NCBI RefSeq assembly: GCF_001659785.1
Contig: NZ_CP015961.1
Span: 434,001 to 498,000 of the forward strand
Length of the DNA stretch: 64,000 nucleotides
Direction of reading: 5' to 3'
DNA from: Dietzia timorensis
GTDB lineage: Bacteria; Actinomycetota; Actinomycetes; Mycobacteriales; Mycobacteriaceae
Part shown: piece by piece, positions 1-7,851 of the stretch
Layout: each line of letters starts with the position of its first letter
Numbering within the stretch: position 1 is the stretch's first letter
The notes under the pieces: model-generated
Seen by the model: the letters and a program-made list of their open reading frames with translations, nothing else
Database searches by the model: none
Told to the model about the DNA's origin: nothing
Made by a program: the position numbers and the translations under genes

Positions 1-747
1 CGTGGCGAGGTGCCGTCTCATGTTCGGGCCGTCGAGGGCGATGATCTCGGCGCCGGCGACGATCCGGTTGAGGATCGATTCGGCGATGACCGCGTCTTGG
101 AGCGACTTGTACCAATCTGGCGGATCGAACTGCGAGGTCACCAGCGTCGAGCCCCGCCCTTCCCGAGCGGCAAGGATGTTGAGCAGCTCCGCCGCGGTGT
201 GCGGAGCCACCGGCGTGGTCAGGAAGTCATCGAGAACCAGCAGGTCGCAGTTGTGCAGATCAGTGAGGAAGTCCAGCCTGCGCTGCGAGGTCGGCTCCAG
301 CACGGCGAGCCGGTTGGCCAGGTCGTCGAGCCGGAAGAACCTCGCGGTGTAGTACTTTCGGCACGCGGCATTGAGCAGCGCCTGGGCGAGGTAGGTCTTG
401 CCCACGCTGGACTGGCCGAGCACGACGAGATTGCGGGTGGCGTCGATCCATTGACAGCTGGAAAGTCGTGCGATTAGCTCGCGGTTGACGTTGCGGTCAG
501 GCAGGTAGCGGATCTCTTCTACGCAAGCATCAGGGTTTGGCGATCTGGAGGCCTTGAGTAGTTTCTGGGTCCGGCGTTCCTGCCTGGCCGTGATCTCTTT
601 GTCCAGGGCGTGGAAGATCTTCTCCGAGAAGGTCCACTCGTCGCAGGCGGGATCGTTGGCCAAGTCGATGACGGTCTGGCCGAACGCGGTCATCCGCAAC
701 TGGGTGAACAGTGGCATGTCGGCGTCGGTGAGATGACGATCAGTCAC
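1..747 (-). CDS. istB: IS21 helper ATPase IstB (C-terminus outside window)
   Basis: AAA+ ATPase that assists the IstA transposase in target selection and strand transfer. The reading frame opens with GTG at 747, overlapping the istA stop codon as GTGA, and stays open for 249 codons to the window edge. Walker A reads GQSSVGKT (about residue 105) and Walker B DLLVLDDF (about residue 155); the family is usually about 250-260 residues, so only the last few codons should be missing. The N-terminal part (MTDRHLTDADMPLFTQLRMT) is the usual IstB helical region. The overlap implies translational coupling with istA. Confidence 0.85.
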   Translation of the reverse strand, partial: MTDRHLTDADMPLFTQLRMTAFGQTVIDLANDPACDEWTFSEKIFHALDKEITARQERRTQKLLKASRSPNPDACVEEIRYLPDRNVNRELIARLSSCQWIDATRNLVVLGQSSVGKTYLAQALLNAACRKYYTARFFRLDDLANRLAVLEPTSQRRLDFLTDLHNCDLLVLDDFLTTPVAPHTAAELLNILAAREGRGSTLVTSQFDPPDWYKSLQDAVIAESILNRIVAGAEIIALDGPNMRRHLAT

Positions 748-2402
748 TGCAGCTCCTCCCGCCCCGCGGTGCCGCTGCTCGGGCCTCCGGTGAGGACGGC
801 GAGGCTGAACTGCTCCGGCCCGGCCAGATGCGCCCCGGTGGTATCTCGCCGATCCGGCGGTACCGCTACAGGCGTTGCGGTCGCCGGCGTCGTCGCTGCG
901 GTCGTGGTGGTGGGTCGAGCGGCGGCCTGGGCCCTCAGGGCCGCCAGCTGCTGCTTGACGGCGGTGTAGCTGATCGCCCGGCGTGAGGTCTCGGAGACCA
1001 GCTGCCCGCAGGCCCGCTCGAGCAGCATCTTGTTGTCCCCGCGGGCCAGGGCGAGGATGTTCTGGCACGAGCGGTAGCCCTGAGCCTCGATCCGCTGGCG
1101 ATCCAGGACCTCACTGATCGCGGCCACGGTGTGCGGTCCGATCTTGTGGGCCTGGCGCACGAAATACGCCCGCGACCACAGGTCCGATGACTGCAGATGC
1201 TGCGCGGGAACATGGTCAGGGTCGGTCACGAAGGCGTGCCGCCTACCGGAGACGGCGTGGGAGGCGATGACCTCCCCGCCAGCCATGACAGTGAGTGTGG
1301 GGCCGGTGATCTTCACATCGACGTGCTGGCCAGCGAAGGTGTAGGGCACCGAGTACTTCACCGTGGCGATCTCCACGTGGTAATCCCTGTTGACCTTGGA
1401 CTTCTTCCAGATGACTGGCTGCCAGCGGGCCTCGGGAAGGTCGAACAGTTCCGACTGCTCGTGCTCGGTGAACAGCTCCCGGCGGCTGGTCTTCTGGCCG
1501 CGGAACGGGGTCCGGTCGTTGATCGCCTCGACCTCGGCGGCGATCGCCTCGTTCGCATCGTCCAGGCTGGCGAAGCGCCGATCGGCCAGCCGTCCGATCA
1601 CCCAGTTGGTCACCACCTTCACCCCGGCCTCGACGTTGCCCTTGTCTGTCGGGCGCACCGGCCGAGTGGGCACGGCAGCGGTCTGGTGGTACTCGAGGAA
1701 GTCCCGGTACTCACGGTTGACCTCGCGGGCCCGGTCACCGCGGGCGATCTGGTTCGACGCCGTGGAGGCGTTGTCGGGGACGATCACCTGCGCCGCGCCG
1801 CCGAAGTACTCGAACGCCTGCAAGTGCGCGTCGAGCCAGTTCGGCATCTTCTCGTCCAGGCAGCCGCAGGCGAAGACCATCCCCGAGTACGGCAGCGATG
1901 CCACGAACACCGACACTGTGGTCTTGGTGCCGGTGACGGGATCGAAGATGGCCATCTTCGTGCCCGCCCAGTCGACTTGCATCGTGTGCCCGGGCACGTG
2001 CGTGATCCGCATCGTCAGCTCGTTGACCTCGACGTACTCGCCGATGATCTGGCAGAACCGCTGGTAGCTGTAGTGCCGCTGCCCCGGCGTGCCGTCAGTG
2101 TCGAGGTAGTTGGCCCACAGCACCCGCAGCGGCAGCTTCTTCTTGCCCGTGCGCTTCTTCACGGCAGCCGCCACGTCGAAGGCGACGAACTCCTTCGACG
2201 GCGTCTTGCGCCCATCGGCGAACAAGACGTCGATCTCCTCGACGCTGAGCGCCTCGACCTGGCTCGTGGCGGTCAACCCGTGCTCGTGGCAGACCTTCTT
2301 CGCCTTCGCGACCGTGCGATGCGAGCAACCCGCGATCGCCTCGATGTCCCGGTAGGACCTGTCCTGCAGCAGTAGCGACATCACCAATCGGTAATCAGTC
2401 AC
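744..2402 (-). CDS. istA: IS21-family transposase IstA
   Basis: DDE transposase of 552 residues. An N-terminal helix-turn-helix (SYRDIEAIAGCSHRTVAKAK) is followed by an RNase-H-like integrase core with the three acidic residues visible in MQVDWAG, VIVPDNAST and KGNVEAGVK, and then the beta-barrel domain typical of IS21 enzymes. The C-terminal about 70 residues are a low-complexity Ala/Thr/Pro tail. The start is GTG at 2402, with GGAGG seven bases upstream. It reads intact, so the IS may still be active. Confidence 0.92.
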   Translation of the reverse strand: MTDYRLVMSLLLQDRSYRDIEAIAGCSHRTVAKAKKVCHEHGLTATSQVEALSVEEIDVLFADGRKTPSKEFVAFDVAAAVKKRTGKKKLPLRVLWANYLDTDGTPGQRHYSYQRFCQIIGEYVEVNELTMRITHVPGHTMQVDWAGTKMAIFDPVTGTKTTVSVFVASLPYSGMVFACGCLDEKMPNWLDAHLQAFEYFGGAAQVIVPDNASTASNQIARGDRAREVNREYRDFLEYHQTAAVPTRPVRPTDKGNVEAGVKVVTNWVIGRLADRRFASLDDANEAIAAEVEAINDRTPFRGQKTSRRELFTEHEQSELFDLPEARWQPVIWKKSKVNRDYHVEIATVKYSVPYTFAGQHVDVKITGPTLTVMAGGEVIASHAVSGRRHAFVTDPDHVPAQHLQSSDLWSRAYFVRQAHKIGPHTVAAISEVLDRQRIEAQGYRSCQNILALARGDNKMLLERACGQLVSETSRRAISYTAVKQQLAALRAQAAARPTTTTAATTPATATPVAVPPDRRDTTGAHLAGPEQFSLAVLTGGPSSGTAGREELQ

Positions 2403-2568
2403 CCGTGCCTCCTGTTCGGATCCACGCGCAGCCTGGTTGCCACGCGTAGAACCGACACGAGCACACGAGGACCGGCACCGCTATCCGATGCTCATACTCG
2501 CGCTACCCGATCATCAGAACCCTGCTATCCGAAGCACGTCCCTAACACACAGGTGCCCTTTTATATAT

Positions 2569-2606
2569 GGCTCGGTTTTACTTGCACATGCAAGTAAAAC
2601 CGAGCC
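2569..2606. repeat. 18-base perfect inverted repeat with 2-base centre
   Basis: GGCTCGGTTTTACTTGCA at 2569-2586 is followed by the bases CA and then its exact reverse complement at 2589-2606. There is no T-run on either side, so it does not look like a standard terminator. The outward-facing TG...CA ends and 2-base spacer resemble two abutted IS ends, as in an IS21 tandem junction, but no second IS is visible to the right. Confidence 0.75.
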
Positions 2607-2626
2607 TGGGTGTCCACCGACTCCGG

Positions 2627-2860
2627 TCAGTGCCTACTCCGTGGCGGGGGCTGACACCTCCGACAGAAGTGCGCGCCTCGGTTCATGAACTGCTCTCGCA
2701 CGATGAGCGTTCCGCACCTCGGACATGATCGGCCATGTTTGCCGTATGAATGTAGATTCCTGTCGAAGTTCCCCGACTTCCAGCACCACTCGCGGCCGTC
2801 CTGGGGGTTGAAGACGGTGAACGTGGCTGTGGTGTGCTCCCAGGTTTCAGCCTCGACGAT
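2627..2860 (-). pseudogene. Remnant of Fpg/Nei-type DNA glycosylase zinc finger
   Basis: The leftward frame ending at 2627 reads SYGKHGRSCPRCGTLIVRE, then about seven residues, then AHFCRRCQ. This matches the C-terminal zinc finger of formamidopyrimidine-DNA glycosylase (YGR.G.PC..CG..I.R ... C..CQ), with all four cysteines kept. No plausible start codon exists in this frame before it runs into the next gene, and the helix-two-turn-helix and catalytic N-terminal Pro-Glu are absent. It is probably a decayed tail, although a small zinc-finger protein with a distant start cannot be excluded. Confidence 0.55.
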
Positions 2861-3222
2861 CAGCGCTTGCGCAGCGTGATGGTGCCTGTCTGGATAGGGC
2901 CGACCATGATCTTGCCGCTGTAGAGCTGACCGTTCCGCTTCGTGAAGGTATAGCGCGTGACGCCGAAATCGGCGTAGGCACCACGGGGTGTCGAGTGCAG
3001 CACGAGGGCAGGGGCTCCCGGCATGATCAGTTTGTTGCCGCTCACGACTGCCTTGCCTGGTAGCGAGGTGATCCCGACGTTGGTCGAGCGGATCGTGTAG
3101 GTGCCGCTGTCGACCTTGGCGCCGGCCGGTGCGGCGGCCAGGGCTCCGACGCCGAGGGTGCCTGCGATTCCCGTGGTGGCCAGGGTGGTGGTGGCGATGG
3201 CTCGCTTGAGAGTGATGGACAT
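2860..3222 (-). CDS. Small secreted protein of unknown function
   Basis: A 120-residue protein not recognised as a known family. The first about 35 residues form a Sec signal peptide: basic MSITLKR, a hydrophobic stretch and a likely cut after APAGA. The mature part of about 85 residues is rich in Gly, Thr and Val with alternating patterns (GTYTIRSTNVGITSLPGKAV, ending TGTITLRKR), suggesting a small beta-structure. An AGGAGA ribosome site lies just upstream of the ATG. It lies 37 bases downstream of the J-domain-like gene on the same strand and could be co-transcribed. Confidence 0.7.
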   Translation of the reverse strand: MSITLKRAIATTTLATTGIAGTLGVGALAAAPAGAKVDSGTYTIRSTNVGITSLPGKAVVSGNKLIMPGAPALVLHSTPRGAYADFGVTRYTFTKRNGQLYSGKIMVGPIQTGTITLRKR

Positions 3223-3259
3223 GACGGGTGTTCTCCTTCTATCTGATGGGTGTGACGGT

Positions 3260-4237
3260 TCAGCAGCCAGAGTCCGGCGCGTTGGCGTAGAGAGTGCCGC
3301 GGTACAGCTTGGTGCCGCCGCGGAGCAGGACCCATACTTTCGACCGGTCGAAAGCGTCGGGCAGTGCGTTGACGACGTACTGCTGGGTGGCCTCGACGCC
3401 GTTGGCTTCCGAGGGGATCTCTACGCCGTCCGCCTGTACGCGCATGTATCCGCCCGAAATGTCCTCGGCCTGGTCAAATGGTGTCGGCATGGCAGTCGTG
3501 TCGCTCTGCTGGCGGATCGTGTGCAGTTTTACGAGAGCGCCGTCTGCGTCGTACTGGGCGACGTAGACCGCAGGTCCTCCGATAGTCGAGTTGACCTCGC
3601 CCACACCGATGGTCTTGTCCTGGTACTGGGTCATGAATTTCAGGCCCGAGGCTAGTCGCGGGTTGGACAGCTTCTGTGCGACCTCGGAGGGCAGATCGGT
3701 CTGCGCGGTGAGCTTGAGCAGGTAGTCAGGTCTCTTCTCCTTCTCCCACTCGGCGTTCCACACCGCTCGTCCGCGAGCAGGCCTGCAGACCTGGTCGCTG
3801 TCACCGCTGGTCTGCGCGCTCGATTGAACGGAGCCGTCAGACGCGGTCGGCGACAACCCGCCGTCGGAGCCGCTGCACGCGACGGCAGTCACGGCAATGG
3901 CCAGGATCAGTGCCAGCCCTGCGACGACACCCGAAAGCACCTTGACCCTCGTCTCGGCGAATGCGGCGACAAGGCCCGTGCGTGCCGGGGTGGGCGCGGT
4001 AAGGGCCAGCTCGTGCAGCTCGTTCGGCGTCCACGCAGGGGCCTGTGGATCGTTGAGCCGGGCGTCGTAGTGACGGCGCTTGCCCTCGTCGCAGAGAACG
4101 GCCCGGGCCTGCTCGATGTATTGCCGTCCAGGACCGGGCGGTGCCTGTGTGAGCTGGTGGGTCAACTGCTGGGCGAGGTCGGGAGACGACGCTCGGGGGT
4201 CGAGTCCGAGGACCTCGTAATAGGTGGGTTGTGGCAT
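3260..4237 (-). CDS. Membrane-anchored J-domain-like protein
   Basis: 325 residues from the ATG at 4237, chosen because GGGGAGGAACC sits directly before it; the frame extends 14 codons further without a ribosome site. The N-terminus resembles a J domain (YYEVLGLDPRASSPDLAQQL ... GKRRHYDARL), but the HPD tripeptide that stimulates DnaK is not seen. One transmembrane segment at about residues 90-115 (VLSGVVAGLALILAIAVTAV) precedes a Ser/Thr-rich linker and an outside domain of about 180 residues of unknown fold. The layout suggests a cytoplasmic J-like head and an exported domain. Function unknown. Confidence 0.7.
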   Translation of the reverse strand: MPQPTYYEVLGLDPRASSPDLAQQLTHQLTQAPPGPGRQYIEQARAVLCDEGKRRHYDARLNDPQAPAWTPNELHELALTAPTPARTGLVAAFAETRVKVLSGVVAGLALILAIAVTAVACSGSDGGLSPTASDGSVQSSAQTSGDSDQVCRPARGRAVWNAEWEKEKRPDYLLKLTAQTDLPSEVAQKLSNPRLASGLKFMTQYQDKTIGVGEVNSTIGGPAVYVAQYDADGALVKLHTIRQQSDTTAMPTPFDQAEDISGGYMRVQADGVEIPSEANGVEATQQYVVNALPDAFDRSKVWVLLRGGTKLYRGTLYANAPDSGC

Positions 4238-4336
4238 GGTTCCTCCCCGATGAGGGTGCAGTGAGTCGGCCGTGCGCACGTCGTGCGTCGGCTGAAAGTG
4301 GGTGATACGTGTGCCCGGCGTGCGGGCGATGAAGGC

Positions 4337-4660
4337 CTAGTTGTCGGGCTGGAGGCTGGCGGCAGCGGCGTCGTCGGCCTCGACGGCCGCGATGATCTCG
4401 CTGAGAGGCCGTTCGACGGCCTTGGCGATCTCCCAGAGTGCGTCGCTGCTGATCCCGGCCTTGCCCTGCTCGATGGTGATGATCGTGGACCGCGCCAGTC
4501 CCGCACGCTCGGCGAGTTGGGCCTGGGTCAGTCCGGCTGCCTTGCGGCTGTCGATCAGCACGGCAGCCAGAGCTTTCCGGCGCACGTCACGACCCCGCAG
4601 TTGCTGCGGGGTCAGGCGGCTGTCGGACACGGGCATGACTCCATGGTCCCACGGACGCAA
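4337..4660 (-). CDS. Xre-family helix-turn-helix regulator
   Basis: 107 residues; a later ATG at 4636 (MPVSDSRL) is an equally possible start. The HTH_3 domain spans about residues 35-90: LIDSRKAAGLTQAQLAERAG, then STIITIEQGKAGISSDALWE. The DNA-recognition helix is AQLAERAGLARSTIITIE. It has no peptidase or dimerisation domain beyond the HTH. The two dyads at 4708-4755, immediately upstream, are likely operators for self-regulation. Confidence 0.85.
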   Translation of the reverse strand: MRPWDHGVMPVSDSRLTPQQLRGRDVRRKALAAVLIDSRKAAGLTQAQLAERAGLARSTIITIEQGKAGISSDALWEIAKAVERPLSEIIAAVEADDAAAASLQPDN

Positions 4661-4707
4661 CCTTGCTCCCCGGCATGTTCCCTCCTTCGGTTCGCGGCCC
4701 TCATAGT

Positions 4708-4755
4708 AAATGTCGTGCTAGCCAGACATTTACAGATTCATGGATTTTCCATGAA
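4708..4755. promoter_or_regulatory. Pair of dyad operators upstream of the Xre gene
   Basis: Two inverted repeats lie side by side: AAATGTC (4708-4714) with GACATTT (4725-4731), and TTCATGGA (4737-4744) with TCCATGAA (4748-4755) around a TTT centre. They sit 48-95 bases before the Xre start and probably bind that regulator. The remaining gene-free stretch to 5067 contains no convincing reading frame. Confidence 0.5.
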
Positions 4756-5067
4756 AGCGCAAGACCCGGCGGTCGGCGCGTCGGGCGCACGAATGACTCG
4801 GCAGGGGATTACCTGGCGCGAAACTCGACAACCCTGTGGCCGGGTGAAACGCTGCGGTTTCTGGCACAGGGCAGTTCTATCGCATGAAAGTGGCGTCCGC
4901 GAGGACTGAAGCTGGGCGGCGGAGGTTGCACGCTACGCCCGGATAATATGCTTCAGATTATAACTACTCAGTCAAGAGATGAAGGTCACACAGGCCGGTC
5001 GAATGAGGTGACCCCCGGCACCGTATGCGGGCGCCGGGGTCCTCGGGTGCGCCGGGCGGCGCACCGG

Positions 5068-5379
5068 TCAGTGGGTGGTCTGGGTGGCGTAGACCGTGGT
5101 GATTCCCAGCTCGTCGAGTAGGTCGGGCCAGCCGATGCCGCAGTAGGCCGGGAAGCACTCGTCAAGCTGCTGGCCCTGTGACAGTGCCTGCCAGTCGGCG
5201 TCGGCCTCGCGCTCGGCGAAATAACGCTGCACTCGCTCGATAGTTCCGGCGCGCAGTCCACCGGTGGATACGGCGTAGCACACGTCGCAGTCCTGGGATT
5301 CGGCGTCGGCGGCGATGTCGTCGTGCCAGGCCTCGGGGATGAGGTCGACGGCGTCCTGCAACGTTGCTCCGGCCATCAC
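5068..5379 (-). CDS. Small protein of unknown function downstream of ArdA
   Basis: 103 residues, acidic, not recognised. The start overlaps the ardA-like stop as TGATG, so it is translationally coupled to it. It contains CDVCYAV near residue 32 and CFPAYCG near residue 75, which could form a small metal site. It is the last gene of a three- or four-gene leftward operon (6628 to 5068), typical of accessory proteins that travel with ArdA on mobile elements. Confidence 0.7.
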   Translation of the reverse strand: MMAGATLQDAVDLIPEAWHDDIAADAESQDCDVCYAVSTGGLRAGTIERVQRYFAEREADADWQALSQGQQLDECFPAYCGIGWPDLLDELGITTVYATQTTH

Positions 5380-5933
5380 AGGCTCCTGAATATGTAGACG
5401 CCGCCGTGTCCGTCACGCTCGACGCTGTAGTCCATCTCCAGGTCCCTGATCCACGAGTCCCAGTCGAAGTACCGGACCGCGACGTGCTCACTGTCGAGCC
5501 CCTCGAACAGGCCGATGTCCTCGGCGAGCTGGTGGGCATAGTCGCGGAAGCTGTCCCAGCAACCGGCGTATGCCTCCTCGAAGTCGGAGACGGATGGGAA
5601 GTCGGTGTCGCCCTCGGCGATGTAGCTGCCGCTGTGGACCCAGGCGCACAGTGCCGGCCACTGGGTGTCGCCGACCTCTTCGTAGATCTCGCCCCACCGG
5701 GCCGCGGTTTCCTGCGACGGCTCGCCGTCGACGGGCAGGCCATCGGTGTCCATGCAGACGACCTCCTCATGCGTCGTGGGGTGGCCGTGCAGGGTCTCGG
5801 GTGTTACGTCACCGATCTCGGTCACCGGGTACCAGCGGCCGACGAGTCGGCCTGCGCCGTAGCAGGCCTCGCAACCAAGCCAGGCCGCGGGGACGTCGGG
5901 TGCGGTGATGGCGACAGACGGGGTCAGAACCAT
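5376..5933 (-). CDS. ArdA-type antirestriction protein
   Basis: 185 residues from the ATG at 5933, preceded by GGAGG; the frame is open far upstream but that part is an artefact. ArdA proteins are elongated DNA mimics that inhibit type I restriction enzymes after DNA entry. The central and C-terminal part carries the family signature: DFEEAYAGCWDSFRDYAHQL, AEDIGLFEG, YFDWDSWIRDLEMDYSVE. Asp and Glu are abundant, as expected of a DNA mimic. The N-terminal about 60 residues (CEACYGAGRLVGRWYPVTE) contain a CxxC pair not usual in the family. It overlaps the preceding gene by 10 bases. A function in protecting the island during transfer is an inference. Confidence 0.8.
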   Translation of the reverse strand: MVLTPSVAITAPDVPAAWLGCEACYGAGRLVGRWYPVTEIGDVTPETLHGHPTTHEEVVCMDTDGLPVDGEPSQETAARWGEIYEEVGDTQWPALCAWVHSGSYIAEGDTDFPSVSDFEEAYAGCWDSFRDYAHQLAEDIGLFEGLDSEHVAVRYFDWDSWIRDLEMDYSVERDGHGGVYIFRSL

Positions 5934-6295
5934 GGCAGAGCCTCCATTACGGCGTCGGCGGAAAGGGATGCGCCCGTCGTCAGCCGGTGCTGATCGAGGG
6001 CGAACTCGAGCTGGCCGGGCTCGACCAGGTAGGACCAGCAGCGGGGACCGGGGCGGCCGTCGCTGAGCAGGATGCGGGCGTCGCCGGTCTCGATGCCGAT
6101 GACGGCCAGGGCGTCGTGGGCGGCCTGCTGTGCTTGGCCAGGCGTATACAGATAGTCGTCGTCGGACTCGGTGAGCGAGTTGGCCTGGTTGTACTGCTCG
6201 GCGGCCTCGGTGCGGCTCATGCCGCGGGCGCCGGGAGCCAGTCGACCGGCGGTGATCTGGCGCTCGATCCAGGGGTCGGTGAGCGTAGCGGTCAT
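5924..6295 (-). CDS. Small protein of unknown function upstream of ArdA
   Basis: 123 residues, not recognised. It is rich in Ala, Gln and Asp, with no signal peptide or membrane segment. The ATG at 6295 has GGGAGG upstream. Its end overlaps the ardA-like start, so the two are coupled. A possible role in the antirestriction operon is inferred from position only. Confidence 0.7.
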   Translation of the reverse strand: MTATLTDPWIERQITAGRLAPGARGMSRTEAAEQYNQANSLTESDDDYLYTPGQAQQAAHDALAVIGIETGDARILLSDGRPGPRCWSYLVEPGQLEFALDQHRLTTGASLSADAVMEALPWF

Positions 6296-6361
6296 GGTGT
6301 GCCTCCCTTGAAATGTGGGTGTTCAAGGGTTGATTCGCCGGCGGCTGTGCCGCCCGGATGG

Positions 6362-6628
6362 CTAGCCCATCGCGGAGACGGCTAGGCCAAGGAGGACGTC
6401 GAAATCGTTTGGGGCACTGATGATCTGGACGGAATAGATGGCCAGTGAATCGGCGTACTCGGGTCCCTCGCCTGTGTATGGGAAGAGGTGGTCGAGCATC
6501 CACTCGGTGAGGTTGATGTCGTCGCCAGGAATGGGCACATCGACGTTGAGAAGGTGGGTGTACGTCGGGCCGTGGGCGTAGTCATTGTCGACGCGGATGG
6601 TCAGGGCGACTGTGGTGGTGGGCAGCAT
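6362..6628 (-). CDS. Small island protein of unknown function
   Basis: 88 residues from the ATG at 6628, chosen because CGAGGAGGACCCC precedes it; an upstream ATG at 6715 has no such site. The sequence alternates short beta-like and acidic segments (TVALTIRVDNDYAHGPTYTH, DINLTEWMLDHLFPY). It has the look of small proteins encoded beside ArdA on plasmids and conjugative elements. Function unknown. Confidence 0.65.
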   Translation of the reverse strand: MLPTTTVALTIRVDNDYAHGPTYTHLLNVDVPIPGDDINLTEWMLDHLFPYTGEGPEYADSLAIYSVQIISAPNDFDVLLGLAVSAMG

Positions 6629-6726
6629 GGGGTCCTCCTCGGTGGTGGTGTTCGAGGTTGGGCCTGTCGGCGGCTGTGCCGCTGGTGATCGCGGGCGCCT
6701 GCCATCGGCCGGCACTCTGGCGGGCT

Positions 6727-6747
6727 AGTTGACACAGAGTTGACACA
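6727..6747. repeat. Paired direct repeats, candidate integrase arm sites
   Basis: AGTTGACACA occurs twice, at 6727-6736 and 6738-6747, one helical turn apart and about 90 bases inside the tRNA fragment. Such spacing near an att core is typical of arm-type sites for tyrosine integrases. Confidence 0.45.
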
Positions 6748-6835
6748 TTCCCTGTCGCCCCTGCTCAAACCTGCAGAAACCTTGTCTGACCATTACTCTT
6801 TAGAAAACTCATGACCTGGTAAAACCCTGTATGCA

Positions 6836-6893
6836 CTCGCCTTGAAAGCGAGCGAGGGTAAGACCTCCGGGGGTTCAAATCCCTCCACTTCCG
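6836..6893 (+). other. attR: 3' fragment of tRNA-Ser(UGA)
   Basis: The fragment contains the anticodon stem-loop (CTCGC-CTTGAAA-GCGAG, anticodon UGA), the long variable arm, the T-arm (GGGGG-TTCAAAT-CCCTC) and the 3' acceptor strand CACTTCC with discriminator G. The matching 5' acceptor GGAAGTG, the D-arm and the start are missing. It is not a working tRNA but the copy of the gene end regenerated by integration. Between 6629 and 7128 no gene is evident apart from this site and the repeats beside it. Confidence 0.85.
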
Positions 6894-6949
6894 CCTTTGA
6901 AAGGCTCCACCGCTGGTGGGATGATTACCATGCGTGGTTTCCCGGCGAG

Positions 6950-6968
6950 CGTGCCAGTTTCGTGCCAG
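6950..6968. repeat. Direct repeat pair next to the tRNA fragment
   Basis: CGTGCCAG occurs at 6950-6957 and 6961-6968, again with an 11-base period. Read on the other strand it is CTGGCACG, similar to the TGTGGCA motifs inside the tRNA-Ser(GCU) element. Its position to the right of the att fragment hints at a second, tandem or decayed element there. Confidence 0.35.
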
Positions 6969-7128
6969 AGCTCTCGGGAGCGTGGTCTGTAACTCATCGA
7001 ACGTTAGATTCGATTTCGCTCTCACGAGGCTAGGTGCTCCGCAATAATGTGACGACAACCGACTCGGCACCCCCGAAACTTAGTTGTGCTGAATCTGACA
7101 CCAATTAAATTTCGCGAAAAGGATAGAG

Positions 7129-7851
7129 TTGAATCATGACAACGAAGACGACAAGGACACTCGGCGCAACGCGGCGGGCGGAGCTCCGGGGCGTCGATAC
7201 GATGAACATCATGCCGCGCCCGCTTCGGACGCCGCAGAGGATGAACAGCGCAAGGGCGCAAGCCCAGCTCAAGAGGGCGGGCAAGATGGTCGACAAGAGC
7301 ATAACCAAAGCGATGAAGTCGGCGACCGCGGCGCGGTAGTTGTCGACGACAAAGAACAAGTTCTTGAGACGCTGACTCAGGCTCTAGAGGCCGATGAGCC
7401 TGTAGAAATCGAGGTAAGGCCTAAGGGGGTCGTATCCCGACAGAGCATTTCTATGAGTTGGAGGGGGCAAGCTCCGCATCCCTCAGACTTGCAGGGTTAC
7501 GACAACGTCCAGGCGGGGTTTGCCGAACGAGTACTCGCGATGTCCGAGGCGGCTGTCCATGCGGAAGCCTTCGAACGCCGCACGCTGGCCCAGGGGGATG
7601 TCGATGCCGTAAAGAGGGGGCAGTATCTCTCTTCGGTAATCGTCGCCCTCGGGCTAATTTTCGCGTTCGTGGTAATTGTGCTTGGTGGAAACACCTTCGT
7701 GGCGGCACTCGGTCTAACTCCAGCGGTGATGCAGTTTGCGAGCACACTGGTTCGCAGCGTCAGAGAGCCAAAGGCACAGCCTTCTTCAGATGATTCTTCG
7801 CGGAAGGCGCTTCCTGGAGAGTCAAACGGCGATCCGCAATTCGAGGACTGA
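7129..7851 (+). CDS. DUF2335-like membrane protein
   Basis: 240 residues from a TTG start preceded by AAGGATAGAG. The first about 90 residues are a disordered, charged, low-complexity segment. The middle (SMSWRGQAPHPSDLQGYDNV, then AGFAERVLAMSEAAVHAEAFE) matches the DUF2335 pattern of a Trp-x-Gly-PLP/HP-x-x-L-x-x-Y segment followed by a helix ending in an amphipathic stretch. Two hydrophobic helices (YLSSVIVALGLIFAFVVIVL and TFVAALGLTPAVMQFASTL) follow. The family is common near mobile elements but has no known function. Base composition is less GC-rich than the neighbouring core genes. Confidence 0.65.
   Translation: MNHDNEDDKDTRRNAAGGAPGRRYDEHHAAPASDAAEDEQRKGASPAQEGGQDGRQEHNQSDEVGDRGAVVVDDKEQVLETLTQALEADEPVEIEVRPKGVVSRQSISMSWRGQAPHPSDLQGYDNVQAGFAERVLAMSEAAVHAEAFERRTLAQGDVDAVKRGQYLSSVIVALGLIFAFVVIVLGGNTFVAALGLTPAVMQFASTLVRSVREPKAQPSSDDSSRKALPGESNGDPQFED

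Larger units (their letters stand above)
1..2586 (-). mobile_element. IS21-family insertion sequence (partial)
   Basis: It has the istA-istB pair in the order and overlap typical of IS21: istA (744-2402) followed by istB (747 to beyond 1), both leftward. The upstream end is taken at about 2586 because a sequence ending in CA there forms one arm of an 18-base perfect inverted repeat, and IS21 ends read TG...CA. That boundary is an inference, since the other terminus is outside the window. Confidence 0.7.
1..6893. mobile_element. Right end of an integrated island (tRNA-Ser(UGA) target)
   Basis: The stretch ends at 6836-6893 in a 3' fragment of a tRNA-Ser(UGA) gene that lacks the 5' half, which is what remains at the distal end of an element inserted into the 3' end of a tRNA. 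Its cargo is accessory: an IS21 element, a truncated zinc-finger gene, a Xre regulator, an ArdA-type antirestriction protein and several small proteins of unknown function. Paired 10-base direct repeats at 6727-6747 are candidate integrase arm sites. The intact tRNA, the integrase and the left end must lie outside the window, so its size and class (conjugative or phage-like) cannot be stated. Confidence 0.6.

Noticed and set aside
5991-6503. N-terminal extension of the ArdA-like protein
   Set aside because: The upstream part of the frame overlaps the better-supported gene at 5924-6295 and has random composition; GGAGG marks the start at 5933.
6765-7070. 101-codon minus-strand frame across the tRNA fragment
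   Set aside because: The KWRDLNPRRSYPRSLSRR-like stretch is the familiar antisense translation of a tRNA gene.
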